Assembly (NCBI GenBank): GCA_947588735.1
Contig: CANQAD010000001.1
Span: 20,086-84,085, forward strand
Reading direction: 5' to 3'
DNA from: an uncultured Akkermansia sp.
Lineage (GTDB): Bacteria; Verrucomicrobiota; Verrucomicrobiia; Verrucomicrobiales; Akkermansiaceae
DNA length: 64,000 bases
The translations under genes and the position numbers were made by a program. Under the pieces are notes generated by a model that worked only from the letters and a program-made list of their open reading frames with translations, did no database searches and had not been told where the DNA came from. Each line of letters begins with the position of its first letter. The first letter of the stretch is position 1. Below, piece after piece: positions 23,617 to 31,755 of this stretch.

Positions 23617-25692
23617 ATGAAAACGCGATATCTCATACCATGCACTGCCCTGTTGGCGGCGCTTACAGCGCAGCTGCCCGCACAGGGAGACGAATCTCCT
23701 CAGGAAATTTTTACCAAGTTATCTGCACCTGCAAAGCCCGTGCCCATGCAGGAACAAGAGCGTGCCAGGGCGTTGCCTGCGCTGGCTTTTTTACCGGCCG
23801 AGGCAGAGTTTGTGCTTGCCCTGCGTGATGCTGGCAGCAGCATTCGCGAAATGATGCGCCTGCTGGGGTGTCCGATGAATGAGGAGCATGCCCGTTGTGC
23901 GGAAAGTATCGCAGATGCTGCCATCGTGGTCGGTAGTGGACCAGGGGGTACTCCACGGGACGCCTTACCCATCTTCATGTATGCCTCCCGTACGCGTAAT
24001 TTGGCAAGCTGTGAAGAGCAATGGTGTCAGCGTGCGAAACCGGAATTCGTGTCGGCAATTCAGCAAGCGTTTCGCAAGCAAGCGTCCGTTAACAAGGGCG
24101 AGTTCCTAAGTGCGCTGGAGCGGTTCCACCCAGCTCCCGTGTATTGTGCCGCAACTCCTCGACCGGGGCGTGAAAACGATTTTGCGACGACCCATGCGCA
24201 GATAGTGGAGGCGCTCAAGGGAGTAGCGGATCGCGAGGCGGGCGTGCGTTTTGTACAGCATGGGCCATACAGCGGCTTGCGTATGTCGCAGCTGCGGGCG
24301 CTGGAACTCTTGACCGGAGAAACGCCGCAGGATGCTGATGTGCGACTCGCGCTGGAGCAGCGGGAGCTTTACCTGCTTACCATGATGGTACAAAATGCGT
24401 CACTGAGCATACTTTGCGAGAACCCGGCGGATATATCGCTTCCTCCATCGCCAGAGTTTTCGATGCTCTACTCTCCCAAACTGGATCGCAGCAACCCGCA
24501 CTTGCACCATTTGGTCGCCACGGCATGGGTCAGCTCTGCACTCTCCGCCGCCATACGCACAGCGTCTTTATTGGATCGGTTAAGCGTGGCGCAAGCAGTG
24601 GTCAATTCTCTGCGAGAAGTCTCGATGCAGGATGGAAAGAACCGTCCCGCGTACGAGGCTGCATCCGCCGGTGTGGCGGCTCTTGCGCTGTGTCCCTCTG
24701 CTCTGGATGAAGTGAGTACGCCGCTCACCATGCAAATGTGGCAGCAGGACAATGAACTCACCGTTGAAACGGTGGGGGGAGCGCAAGGGATGACCTTTGA
24801 ACCGGGGAAATTACGCCTCGTGCAAGAAGCCACCGCCCCGGGCAGCTTCTTTTACATGGAAAGCACAGCTTTTTCTGTCCCACATCTTCCGGATTGGGCC
24901 GCCTGTCGCACCAAGCTCTTTACCATGGTGCCGGATATCTGCAATGGCATAGCCTTGACTTTGCGCAAGAGCGAGCGTGGCTCAGCTGAGGCTTGGGCAT
25001 ACTACATGCGCTTGTTTTCGAAAGATGTCGAGTCGCTTGGCGAGGCCTTGAATACGCTCAGTTCCGGCATGTGCGCACCCTTTGCCATCCTGGGCGCTGA
25101 AGTCAAAAAGAACGTTTCTTCCCAGGTCTCGGCGTGGGCGATTGGTGCAGCGGTGAAAAACCGTGAGGCTGTTTCGGACGGCTGGCAGCAGGTTCTCGGG
25201 AGTCTCGGTCAAGCTCTTGGCAAGTTGGGATTGCCCCCCATTCTCATACATGCTGTGCCGATTGAACATAAGACGCTGGGTCAGGAAGGGGACAGCTACA
25301 CACCGATTTTGCCGTTTGCAAGCGATAACGCCACGCCGAGCGTGGCGCTCAGCTCGAACTATTTTGTGCTGGGAAACAATACTGCACTGAATGCGCACAT
25401 GCTGTTGGCGGCGAAAGGGGAGATGCCTTTTACCGGGGCTGTCAATTCCGTGCACATCCCGACGCTTGCCCGTGTGATGAGTGCGACACGTTGCCCGATG
25501 ATTGCCAATTCCGCGTGGGCGTCGCAGGTTGCGGGCTTCCTGCAACGCGTCTCCGAGCGCGTGGAGTGGTTCTTTTCTACATCCACCATCAACAATGACC
25601 TGCGCACAGCCCGTGCACGGATGATTCTTTCACCGGAGAATACAACGTTTGAGCCTGCGCGGCAGGGCACCGAGTCCGTCCCGAAGCAATAA
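23617..25692 (+). CDS. Large secreted protein of unknown function
   Basis: I recognise no family. The 691-residue product starts with a signal peptide (MKTRYLIPCTALLAALTAQLPAQG, cleavage expected near AQG) and has no further membrane segment. The mature part is mixed alpha/beta-looking, with isolated Cys residues. I prefer ATG 23617 over the GTG at 23614 because an AGGA lies about 10 bases upstream. It starts after the adk terminator and ends convergently with the minus-strand ligase-like gene, with a GCTGGCTT/AAGCCAGC stem (25704-25711 with 25740-25747) in the gap. An envelope or extracellular role is inferred from the signal only. Confidence 0.75.
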   Translation: MKTRYLIPCTALLAALTAQLPAQGDESPQEIFTKLSAPAKPVPMQEQERARALPALAFLPAEAEFVLALRDAGSSIREMMRLLGCPMNEEHARCAESIADAAIVVGSGPGGTPRDALPIFMYASRTRNLASCEEQWCQRAKPEFVSAIQQAFRKQASVNKGEFLSALERFHPAPVYCAATPRPGRENDFATTHAQIVEALKGVADREAGVRFVQHGPYSGLRMSQLRALELLTGETPQDADVRLALEQRELYLLTMMVQNASLSILCENPADISLPPSPEFSMLYSPKLDRSNPHLHHLVATAWVSSALSAAIRTASLLDRLSVAQAVVNSLREVSMQDGKNRPAYEAASAGVAALALCPSALDEVSTPLTMQMWQQDNELTVETVGGAQGMTFEPGKLRLVQEATAPGSFFYMESTAFSVPHLPDWAACRTKLFTMVPDICNGIALTLRKSERGSAEAWAYYMRLFSKDVESLGEALNTLSSGMCAPFAILGAEVKKNVSSQVSAWAIGAAVKNREAVSDGWQQVLGSLGQALGKLGLPPILIHAVPIEHKTLGQEGDSYTPILPFASDNATPSVALSSNYFVLGNNTALNAHMLLAAKGEMPFTGAVNSVHIPTLARVMSATRCPMIANSAWASQVAGFLQRVSERVEWFFSTSTINNDLRTARARMILSPENTTFEPARQGTESVPKQ

Positions 25693-25773
25693 GGATACAT
25701 TTTGCTGGCTTACCGCTTCTCGCGCGCTTGAGGGGTGGCAAGCCAGCTCCTCTTTGGTTGCTCCAGTGGAGCG

Positions 25774-26523
25774 TTACAAGGCGGTGGGCTTGCGTCGCCC
25801 GTGGCTCTCATCCTCCCATGCAGGGGTAGTGTACTTGCGTGCGCAAAGCTGTCTCAGTTCGGCATCGAAATTTGGCCAAGGGGAAGCAGCGCTTACCCTG
25901 TTGACGGATGCAGCGAGAAAAGATGCAAAACAGAACTCCCAGCCGGCGCGCGGCGAGCATTGTTGGATGAGTCCCTGGTGGAGCACCGCTCCGTGGTAAC
26001 GACGTTGTCCCGCACCGGCCAGTTTGTGCCCGGCGCAGTCCACAATATCGCTGGCGACCGGGCTCGCCCAGCAGGCCCGTCCGCCGGATGGAGCATCGTG
26101 AGTGAGCAGGGTACACTCTACGCCGGACATTTGCAATGCGCGCGCGAGCGCACCATGGATATGTGCGTAAAGCAGCGAAGATTGCGGGTGCTGTGGCTCA
26201 TTCGCCGACGGAGCTGGCAGGGTAAGGGTGTAAGTGATGCCGTGGCGGTGATCCACGATGCCGCCGCCGGTCCAGCGGCGTATGTAGTAAATGGCGCCGG
26301 GGAATATGGAGCGCGCGGTGTCGGCGGAGTCAAAGTAGCCGAAGCTCACGCAAGCATCCTGCCAGCCATAAATGCGCAGCCAGGCTTCCGTCTGTCCCAG
26401 TAGCAACTCATCTGTCGCCATATTTTCGTAGCCACTGCGCGCGATGGGATCGACCCATACATGAAGCCGTGGCAAGAGCGGCAATTTGCTTTCTTCCGGG
26501 TGAGCCTCTGTCCTCATTGGCAT
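25774..26523 (-). CDS. Lipoate/biotin protein ligase-like protein (LplA/LipB fold)
   Basis: The 249-residue protein has the hallmark order of the lipoate-protein ligase A family: MATDELLL near the N-terminus, RRWTGGGIVDH (the R-x-T-G-G-G lipoyl loop) near residue 84, TYTLTLP, and SDIVDCAGHKLAGAGQRR with the catalytic K, then GAVLHQGLI. The start ATG overlaps the stop of the upstream pseudopilin gene by one base (TAATG), so translation is probably coupled. Its C-terminal accessory domain is short or absent. Whether it ligates lipoate, octanoate or another acyl group is unknown; its link to the pseudopilin genes is unexplained. Confidence 0.8.
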   Translation of the reverse strand: MPMRTEAHPEESKLPLLPRLHVWVDPIARSGYENMATDELLLGQTEAWLRIYGWQDACVSFGYFDSADTARSIFPGAIYYIRRWTGGGIVDHRHGITYTLTLPAPSANEPQHPQSSLLYAHIHGALARALQMSGVECTLLTHDAPSGGRACWASPVASDIVDCAGHKLAGAGQRRYHGAVLHQGLIQQCSPRAGWEFCFASFLAASVNRVSAASPWPNFDAELRQLCARKYTTPAWEDESHGRRKPTAL

Positions 26524-27518
26524 TACAGGGGCTGGGGAAGAGATACGGAGCGCGAGAACGAGCGCGTGTAACGCGAGAAGAATTCTTCCAGTTTGGGTGC
26601 GTGGCGTTGTCCCAAACGCACTTGTTCCACGAGGGCTACTCCTTCCTCGGTCAGCACGGTTATAGAAATCTCCGCTGAAATGACGCGGGCTTTTTCCATG
26701 CTGTCGCCTTCTGCGTCAGCTCGATTGCCATAGAGGCGGAAGCGGTTTTTCCCGCGCTTGGCCGAGCTGGAGAGGATAGGCACACTTACCGTGCGAAAGG
26801 GTGTTTCTCTGGCATCGCCATTTCCTGAGCCGGGATCTACATACTGCACATTCAAGATGAGATTGAGTTCCACGATGTTCTCGCACAGGAAATCCTCATC
26901 CTCCTGCGGTTCAAATTGGGCGTAGCGAGTTTCCAGGTTCTCTGCGCCCAAGATGCGTTCATACGTATCGCGAGGGTTGATAATATGACGGTACAGGGAG
27001 AAGAGGGGGAAGGATTCGGTATCGCCTTTGCGTGCGGGGAGGTTGAGGATATGATCACGGAATTTAAGGCGGTAGGAGACGGCGCTTACGTCACCCTGGG
27101 TTTCAGGCTGGCTGGCGAGGAGAGAGCGATAGCTGTTGCGTTTAGCATTGGATGCGCTTACGGAGGGGTTGCGATCCGGCGGGCATGCAAAGAAGATGAC
27201 GCGCGCGGACTTGGGAATTTCAAGCCCATTGGGCAGCCCTCGCATCATTTCATCCACTTCCGCATACATCCATTGAAAATCTTTGGCGTTAGAATTGATC
27301 TGAATGGATTCGAGGTCGCGCGCGATTGTCTGCAAAGCCAAACGAGCTGCAGCCGACGTATCAGTATCCTGTCGTATTGACTTCCAGAGCGCCACACCTT
27401 GGTTCGTGAGCTGCATGATCACGATAACCAAGATGGCTGTAATAGCCATCGCGGTGATCAGTTCCACCAAGGTAAAGGCTCGCCGGAGTTGCCTGACGCA
27501 TAATGATTGACACATCAT
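26523..27518 (-). CDS. Prepilin-type protein, Verru_Chthon cassette protein C-like
   Basis: The 331-residue protein has a prepilin N-terminus: basic RQLRRA then F-T-L-V-E-L and a hydrophobic helix (ITAMAITAILVIVIMQL), with the expected +5 Glu. The helix continues into NQGVALWKSIRQDTDTSAAARLALQTIARDLESI, typical of Verru_Chthon cassette C proteins. It would be cleaved by a prepilin peptidase and inserted in the inner membrane as part of a type II secretion/type IV pilus-like assembly; the actual function of these cassettes is unknown. It is the third gene of a minus-strand operon and overlaps the ligase-like gene by one base. Confidence 0.8.
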   Translation of the reverse strand: MMCQSLCVRQLRRAFTLVELITAMAITAILVIVIMQLTNQGVALWKSIRQDTDTSAAARLALQTIARDLESIQINSNAKDFQWMYAEVDEMMRGLPNGLEIPKSARVIFFACPPDRNPSVSASNAKRNSYRSLLASQPETQGDVSAVSYRLKFRDHILNLPARKGDTESFPLFSLYRHIINPRDTYERILGAENLETRYAQFEPQEDEDFLCENIVELNLILNVQYVDPGSGNGDARETPFRTVSVPILSSSAKRGKNRFRLYGNRADAEGDSMEKARVISAEISITVLTEEGVALVEQVRLGQRHAPKLEEFFSRYTRSFSRSVSLPQPL

Positions 27519-27537
27519 ATTCGGGAGTAGGGGTAAG

Positions 27538-28281
27538 TCAGCGGCGAATGGACATATTAGTGGAGAAGACAGGTCGTCCTACTCGTGACCACGGACGGTT
27601 CTTATATCGATCCGGATTGGGTGGAGACATCAAATAAAAGTCGGCTCTGAAAAAAATAGCGCCACCCCACGGAGTCTGGTCAGACTCGTTGGAAAAATAC
27701 TTTTGGGGGGAAGATGCTTTCGAAATGACGCCGGGAGACCTGGACAACTTATATTTGCCGGTGTTATCGGGCTCAATTTGAGTGAATTTGACGAGAAAAA
27801 CCGGTCCCTCGGCATTCGGAATATCTTTACGATGGATAGGATTATTCATGGTGCAGGCAATGGAGACAAGTTGGGTGTCTTCTCCAGGGCGGCTTTCCGT
27901 GACGGGGATGGGGGGAAAGGTGCCATCTTCTCGCTGAGCCGCTGAAGTGTCGGCTCGGTAAGAAAAGACCACCACGGACGTGGACGGCTTGGTGGATGCC
28001 TGAATCCAGTAAAAACCTTTGTCGAAAGAACAGGTGTATTTGCCGGGAGCGGAGCCCCTGCTACCCTGAGCGCGTTCGTTTTCGCGCACGGTGTTCAATT
28101 CGGAGCGGAGAATACTTACCACGCGGTCGGATTCCTGTTTGGTGAGGGCTTTCTGAACCATGCCGCGTGCCGGCACAAACACGGTCAGGAAGACGGAAAT
28201 GAGCATCCCGATGAGCGCCACGGCCAGTAAGGTTTCCATGAGCGTGAAAGCTCTGCAGTTGCGCTGGTGTATCATGTTCAT
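27538..28281 (-). CDS. Prepilin-type protein, Verru_Chthon cassette protein B-like
   Basis: From ATG 28281 the product is 247 residues. It begins MNMIHQRNCRAFTLMETLLAV: a short basic leader, F-T-L-M-E prepilin site and a hydrophobic helix (LLAVALIGMLISVFLTVFV). The longer open frame upstream overlaps the preceding gene and has no support; the chosen start leaves a 14-base gap. The globular part is unrecognised. Assignment to the B-type of the cassette rests on order and size, so it is less certain than its prepilin nature. Confidence 0.72.
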   Translation of the reverse strand: MNMIHQRNCRAFTLMETLLAVALIGMLISVFLTVFVPARGMVQKALTKQESDRVVSILRSELNTVRENERAQGSRGSAPGKYTCSFDKGFYWIQASTKPSTSVVVFSYRADTSAAQREDGTFPPIPVTESRPGEDTQLVSIACTMNNPIHRKDIPNAEGPVFLVKFTQIEPDNTGKYKLSRSPGVISKASSPQKYFSNESDQTPWGGAIFFRADFYLMSPPNPDRYKNRPWSRVGRPVFSTNMSIRR

Positions 28282-28295
28282 AATCAGGGAAGAAT

Positions 28296-29030
28296 TTATT
28301 CGAACATCTGCGATCGAGTGCGCAGCAGCGTGGTGTAGCCGGTAGGCCAAACCACAAGACCTTTCACCCCGATGGGGCGATGCTGCTTGTCCTGCTGAAG
28401 CGGAACAAGACCATCTACGGCACCGGCTCCGATGCCTCTGCGAGCATGCACGAGGATGATGCGTTGCGGCTGGGGCGGGGATGAAGGGTCAGCTCCGGGA
28501 GCAACGAAGCGTCCCTTTTCATCAAATTCGAAGTAGTACACGCGGGTTTTCCGTTTTTTGCCGATGGGTGAGAGTGCGCTGCCTATCCTGTTGGTGGAAC
28601 CCTCGGCCCATGAGAGGGACTTGCTGTAGGAGGGAGAGAAGTAAACACCTGCGGGCAACATTGCCCCGGCGGAGGTAGAAACCCACTTGCCCTGGATGGA
28701 GACGTTCGAGGCATCGTAAGTGCCGTTTTCCTTCAAGTCCCGCTTAAGCATTTGCACGACCATGTAGCGCAGATGGCGAGAGTTCGCACCGGTATCGGAG
28801 GGGTCATTGACGATGACAAGTCGCGTGTAAGTGTCATTGCCTTGGGCAGTGGCTCGAGCCTCTTCGATCATACTGGCAACTAAATCCACCCCGGAATCGA
28901 GCGTGCGTCCGGTGCCCGGATCTCTCAGCACGGTGGCGGCCAGCGACATCATAATGGCTATGATCGTCATTACAACCAACAGCTCAATGAGCGTGAACGC
29001 GGTCGTTCTTCCGGCGTATTGTCTCTTCAT
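28296..29030 (-). CDS. Prepilin-type protein, Verru_Chthon cassette protein D-like
   Basis: This 244-residue protein opens the operon. The N-terminus MKRQYAGRTTAFTLIELLVV is a classical prepilin signal (F-T-L-I-E-L) followed by MTIIAIMMSLAATVL. The segment GVDLVASMIEEARATAQGNDTYTRLVI resembles the region after the helix in GspH/FimT-like and cassette D proteins. The family's role is unknown; export or surface assembly is inferred from the prepilin signal. A family B repeat ends 98 bases upstream. Confidence 0.8.
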   Translation of the reverse strand: MKRQYAGRTTAFTLIELLVVMTIIAIMMSLAATVLRDPGTGRTLDSGVDLVASMIEEARATAQGNDTYTRLVIVNDPSDTGANSRHLRYMVVQMLKRDLKENGTYDASNVSIQGKWVSTSAGAMLPAGVYFSPSYSKSLSWAEGSTNRIGSALSPIGKKRKTRVYYFEFDEKGRFVAPGADPSSPPQPQRIILVHARRGIGAGAVDGLVPLQQDKQHRPIGVKGLVVWPTGYTTLLRTRSQMFE

Positions 29031-29128
29031 GGATCGGTGTAGCTGGCAGTTCGACTTCTACCCACTTGTGTTTTACCAAAAATTGTCCATCTCTTCAATC
29101 TTTTTTTGCGTGAAAATGAATGAAAAGC

Positions 29129-29467
29129 ACACGTGTCCCAATAAAAATATTCTCCGGGCGCATTGAACGCATTCTCCATGCGTTTTCTATGGACGAAGAA
29201 AGTAAATCAAGCAAGACGGCAACCCGCGGACGATTCAGCAAAGCGGCCGACGACCCCGGTAGGGCGCACGCGAAGCGAGCGGTAAGAACGTTTCCCTTGA
29301 TCATCGAATCTCGTCTTCGAAAATTCCGCTTCGCATTTACTGCGCATCCCACGCGCAGGCGCGCCAGCATTCAAATCGTCATTCGTCAGTCGAAAATTAT
29401 GAATAGTTTATGCTACATGATGCGGCGACAATCGCCTGCTGGGATTGCTGTTTCCTGGGACGGATGT
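29129..29467 (+). mobile_element. Family B repeat, copy 2 (MITE-like, 339 bp)
   Basis: The left end ACACGTGTCCCA is intact; the right end TGGGACGGATGT is diverged. The inner sequence (TTCTCCGGGC near the left end, CCCCGGTAGGGCGCACGCG, and a heptad array at about 29372-29400) matches the copies at 11.2 and 35.7 kb. No flanking duplication remains. It lies between the divergent cassette D gene and the family A copy at 29489. Confidence 0.7.
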
Positions 29468-29488
29468 ACCTTGGGGCAGGTGTATCCA

Positions 29489-29728
29489 CGGGGCAACCGC
29501 ATTAGGAAATGCGGTTGCTATTTACGATTGACGATGTACGGATTACGATTTATTGATCATGTGCGCGTTGCGCAGTTTTTTCGAATCATGAACGTAGGCA
29601 GGAGAGTTCTTGAGAGCCATCATCATGATGACCGCTTGTTGTCATTTTTTTGATGTGTATCAACGATCATATCAGCCAACAAGAGCATTTTCTCCGTTGA
29701 TGAACTTCTTTCAAATGCGTTTGACCTG
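29489..29728 (+). mobile_element. Family A repeat, copy 3 (MITE-like, 240 bp)
   Basis: Left end CGGGGCAACCGCATT; right end read inward CAGGTCAAACGCATT. The flanking 10-mers GGTGTATCCA (29479-29488 and 29729-29738) are identical. The right-hand duplication ends 3 bases before the -35 box of the next gene's promoter, so the element forms the upstream edge of that promoter. Confidence 0.88.
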
Positions 29729-29741
29729 GGTGTATCCAAGC

Positions 29742-29771
29742 TTGACAGGATTATCTGGGCACGGATATAAT
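29742..29771 (+). promoter_or_regulatory. Promoter of the PA14-like gene
   Basis: TTGACA (29742-29747) and TATAAT (29766-29771) with an 18-base spacer are both consensus. The ATG at 29796 is 24 bases downstream of the -10 box. Confidence 0.75.
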
Positions 29772-29795
29772 AGCGTCAGGTTTGTAGCACCGGTC

Positions 29796-31070
29796 ATGGC
29801 CATCAGGTTTCGCCCAGCAGATACCGTACGTGGTAGCATAGAGTTGCTGCGTTTTCGCACGCGGCGCCGCGCGATCATTTTGATGACGATCATTCTGGCT
29901 GCGCTAATGACTATTCTGTATGTGACCAAGATCCTCATTGGCACGCCGCCTCAGCCGGAGTTCATCGTGTACCAGGAGCAAAACGTCGAAGAGCTTGTGC
30001 CGACTACGCCAAAAGTGCGCGACATCTCTGGCGGAAAGCCGCCTGCCACCCCGCCAGTGGCCACTATTATTGCTGCTAATTCGGATGTTGCGAATCCAGA
30101 CTTCACCATGGATGTGGATATGGATGCGCCGATAATGTCAACGAGTGATATGGACTCCCTTGGTGGGGGGGGGCTGGGAGAGGGCTTGGGTGAAGGTTCC
30201 GGTCGCGGAGGCATGGGCGGCAAGAAGGTGGACTCTGCATTCGCCGGCTATTTCTGGGATTTGAAGCGCACGGTCAATGGCAAACCATCTGCTTACGAGG
30301 GCGCGATTAGCAACGAGCAGGTGCTTGAGTTTGAGAGCAATTTTTACAATAAAGGGTGGGATTTGGGTATGCTTGTGATGTTCATGCAAGCCAGGATGCC
30401 GCTTTACAGCACCTGTTTTTTCATGCCAAACTGTAAAGACGAAGAGGCTGTGCATGCCTATGACCCTACGGGCAAGCAGGGCCTCAAGAAAAGCCGCTGG
30501 CTGGTTGTGTATCGCGCGAAGGTGAAGGCGCCGACCAGCGGGACATTCCGCTTTGTGGGCGCGGCAGACACAGTGATGGCGGTGCGTTTTGACGGGCGCA
30601 ATGTCTTGGCGTGCGGTCTGCACAACCTGCGCAACGCCACATGGAACGAGTGGCTTACCGCCGCTGATATCAAGAAGGAACGCCCTCTTGTACAGTACAA
30701 AGGAATCGAAGTTTGGAATGAATCTATGGGGGGATTTGAGATAGGCGATCCCATCAAGGTAGAAGCCGGCAAATGGTATGAAATGCAGGTGATGATTTCA
30801 GAAATCGGCGGCGGCGAGTTTGGCTTCTGCCTGCTTATTGATGAGGAGGGCGAAGAAAAGAAAACAATCAAAGAGGGGAAGCCTCTCTTTCAGCTTTTCC
30901 GTACTGCCTTTTCCTCTCCAACCATCCAATCTGCTTATGCGGCCATCCCCGAAAAGAACAAAGAAAGCGATGAAACGGCTGATGTGATGTTGCTCAAGGA
31001 TATCCCCTACGATCCGGACAGCCGCATCTGGGAAGCCAAGCCGGTGGATGTTTCTGTGAAGATGAAATAA
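29796..31070 (+). CDS. Membrane-anchored protein with PA14-like domain, unknown function
   Basis: The 424-residue product has an Arg-rich start, one membrane segment (ILMTIILAALMTILYVTKILIG, about residues 29-50), a Pro-rich stretch, a Gly-rich linker (GGGGLGEGLGEG) and a C-terminal beta-rich domain. The blocks SGTFRFVGAADTVMAVRFDG and VEAGKWYEMQVMISE-GGGEFGF resemble PA14 carbohydrate-binding-type domains; I give this as a likely but unproven match. The open frame begins earlier (29610) inside a family A repeat, which is not a credible start; ATG 29796 follows the consensus promoter. A Pro-rich periplasmic arm after a single helix is reminiscent of TonB-like architecture but no TonB C-terminal domain is seen. 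Confidence 0.72.
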   Translation: MAIRFRPADTVRGSIELLRFRTRRRAIILMTIILAALMTILYVTKILIGTPPQPEFIVYQEQNVEELVPTTPKVRDISGGKPPATPPVATIIAANSDVANPDFTMDVDMDAPIMSTSDMDSLGGGGLGEGLGEGSGRGGMGGKKVDSAFAGYFWDLKRTVNGKPSAYEGAISNEQVLEFESNFYNKGWDLGMLVMFMQARMPLYSTCFFMPNCKDEEAVHAYDPTGKQGLKKSRWLVVYRAKVKAPTSGTFRFVGAADTVMAVRFDGRNVLACGLHNLRNATWNEWLTAADIKKERPLVQYKGIEVWNESMGGFEIGDPIKVEAGKWYEMQVMISEIGGGEFGFCLLIDEEGEEKKTIKEGKPLFQLFRTAFSSPTIQSAYAAIPEKNKESDETADVMLLKDIPYDPDSRIWEAKPVDVSVKMK

Positions 31071-31182
31071 CTTGCCTCTCAAAATAACTTCCATTTCCGG
31101 CCGTTTTGTATTGGCAAAAGCAAGAGGATATGCTACCATACCCCTGCGATCATCCTCTTTCTTTTAACTTTTCCGTAATAAC

Positions 31183-31329
31183 ATGGGCGTATTCATGAGA
31201 CGGACCGTCATAGTTTTGGCACTGCTGGTTTGTGTGTGCGGCCTCAATAGCTGCACAACAGTCACGCAGCTTATGCGCTATCTGCTGAACATACCTGGAC
31301 AATTGTTAAATTCCGTTACGCCGCGATGA
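31183..31329 (+). CDS. Tiny lipoprotein (48 residues)
   Basis: The frame encodes MGVFMRRTVIVLALLVCVCG, then LNSC, a lipobox-like site, followed by only about 25 residues. A candidate promoter TTGGCA (31111-31116), 17 bases, TACCAT (31134-31139) precedes it. The stop TGA overlaps the ATG of the next lipoprotein gene (ATGA), which supports it as a real, translationally coupled gene. It resembles small entericidin-type lipoproteins in size only. Confidence 0.6.
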   Translation: MGVFMRRTVIVLALLVCVCGLNSCTTVTQLMRYLLNIPGQLLNSVTPR

Positions 31330-31721
31330 GCACAAGCCGACAAATAATGAAGTTGGCTCCGGTGTTGGTCGCGATGGTTTCGTGTCAGCAGGGACCGCCG
31401 GCCGGAGGCAGCGTGGGCGTGCGCACCTATTCAGACGCCGTGGTGCATATTGGTCAGGTGGATCCTGCTTATCGGGCCTATTTCCGCGAGCAGAATGCCG
31501 CCAATTATTCCCTCAGCGACCAGAGGCGTGCTTACATAGCTGCTGCACAGACGGCACGCACGCCAGTGCGAGCCTCTGATTATCGCCCGGGGGATGTACG
31601 GCGCGTTTCTTCGGACCGGAGCCGCCGCGCCTCCGGGAGGGCTCGCGTGATACGCCGCAGGTCGACGAGCAGTCAGAGACGAGCGGTAGCTTCCCGAAAG
31701 CGTCCATCGCGCCGTCGTTAA
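31326..31721 (+). CDS. Small basic lipoprotein, unknown function
   Basis: The 131-residue protein begins MSTSRQIMKLAPVLVAMVSC, a short signal peptide with Cys at residue 20, though V-S-C is a loose lipobox. The middle part has YSDAVVHIGQVDPAYRAYFREQNAANY, and the C-terminal 50 residues are very rich in Arg and Ser (RRRSTSSQRR, RKRPSRRR), suggesting binding to an acidic partner such as cell-wall polymer or nucleic acid; this is inference. Its start overlaps the stop of the tiny lipoprotein gene by 4 bases. Confidence 0.65.
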   Translation: MSTSRQIMKLAPVLVAMVSCQQGPPAGGSVGVRTYSDAVVHIGQVDPAYRAYFREQNAANYSLSDQRRAYIAAAQTARTPVRASDYRPGDVRRVSSDRSRRASGRARVIRRRSTSSQRRAVASRKRPSRRR

Positions 31722-31755
31722 TTTCCCCTCCTTTTTCCCCGGAAACATATCCCGC

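Noticed and set aside
25735-26403. 222-codon plus-strand frame opposite the ligase-like gene
   Set aside because: The minus-strand frame has clear LplA/LipB motifs; this one is a shadow.
29610-29795. N-terminal extension of the PA14-like protein
   Set aside because: The extension is encoded by the family A repeat and by the promoter region, so it cannot be a conserved coding start.
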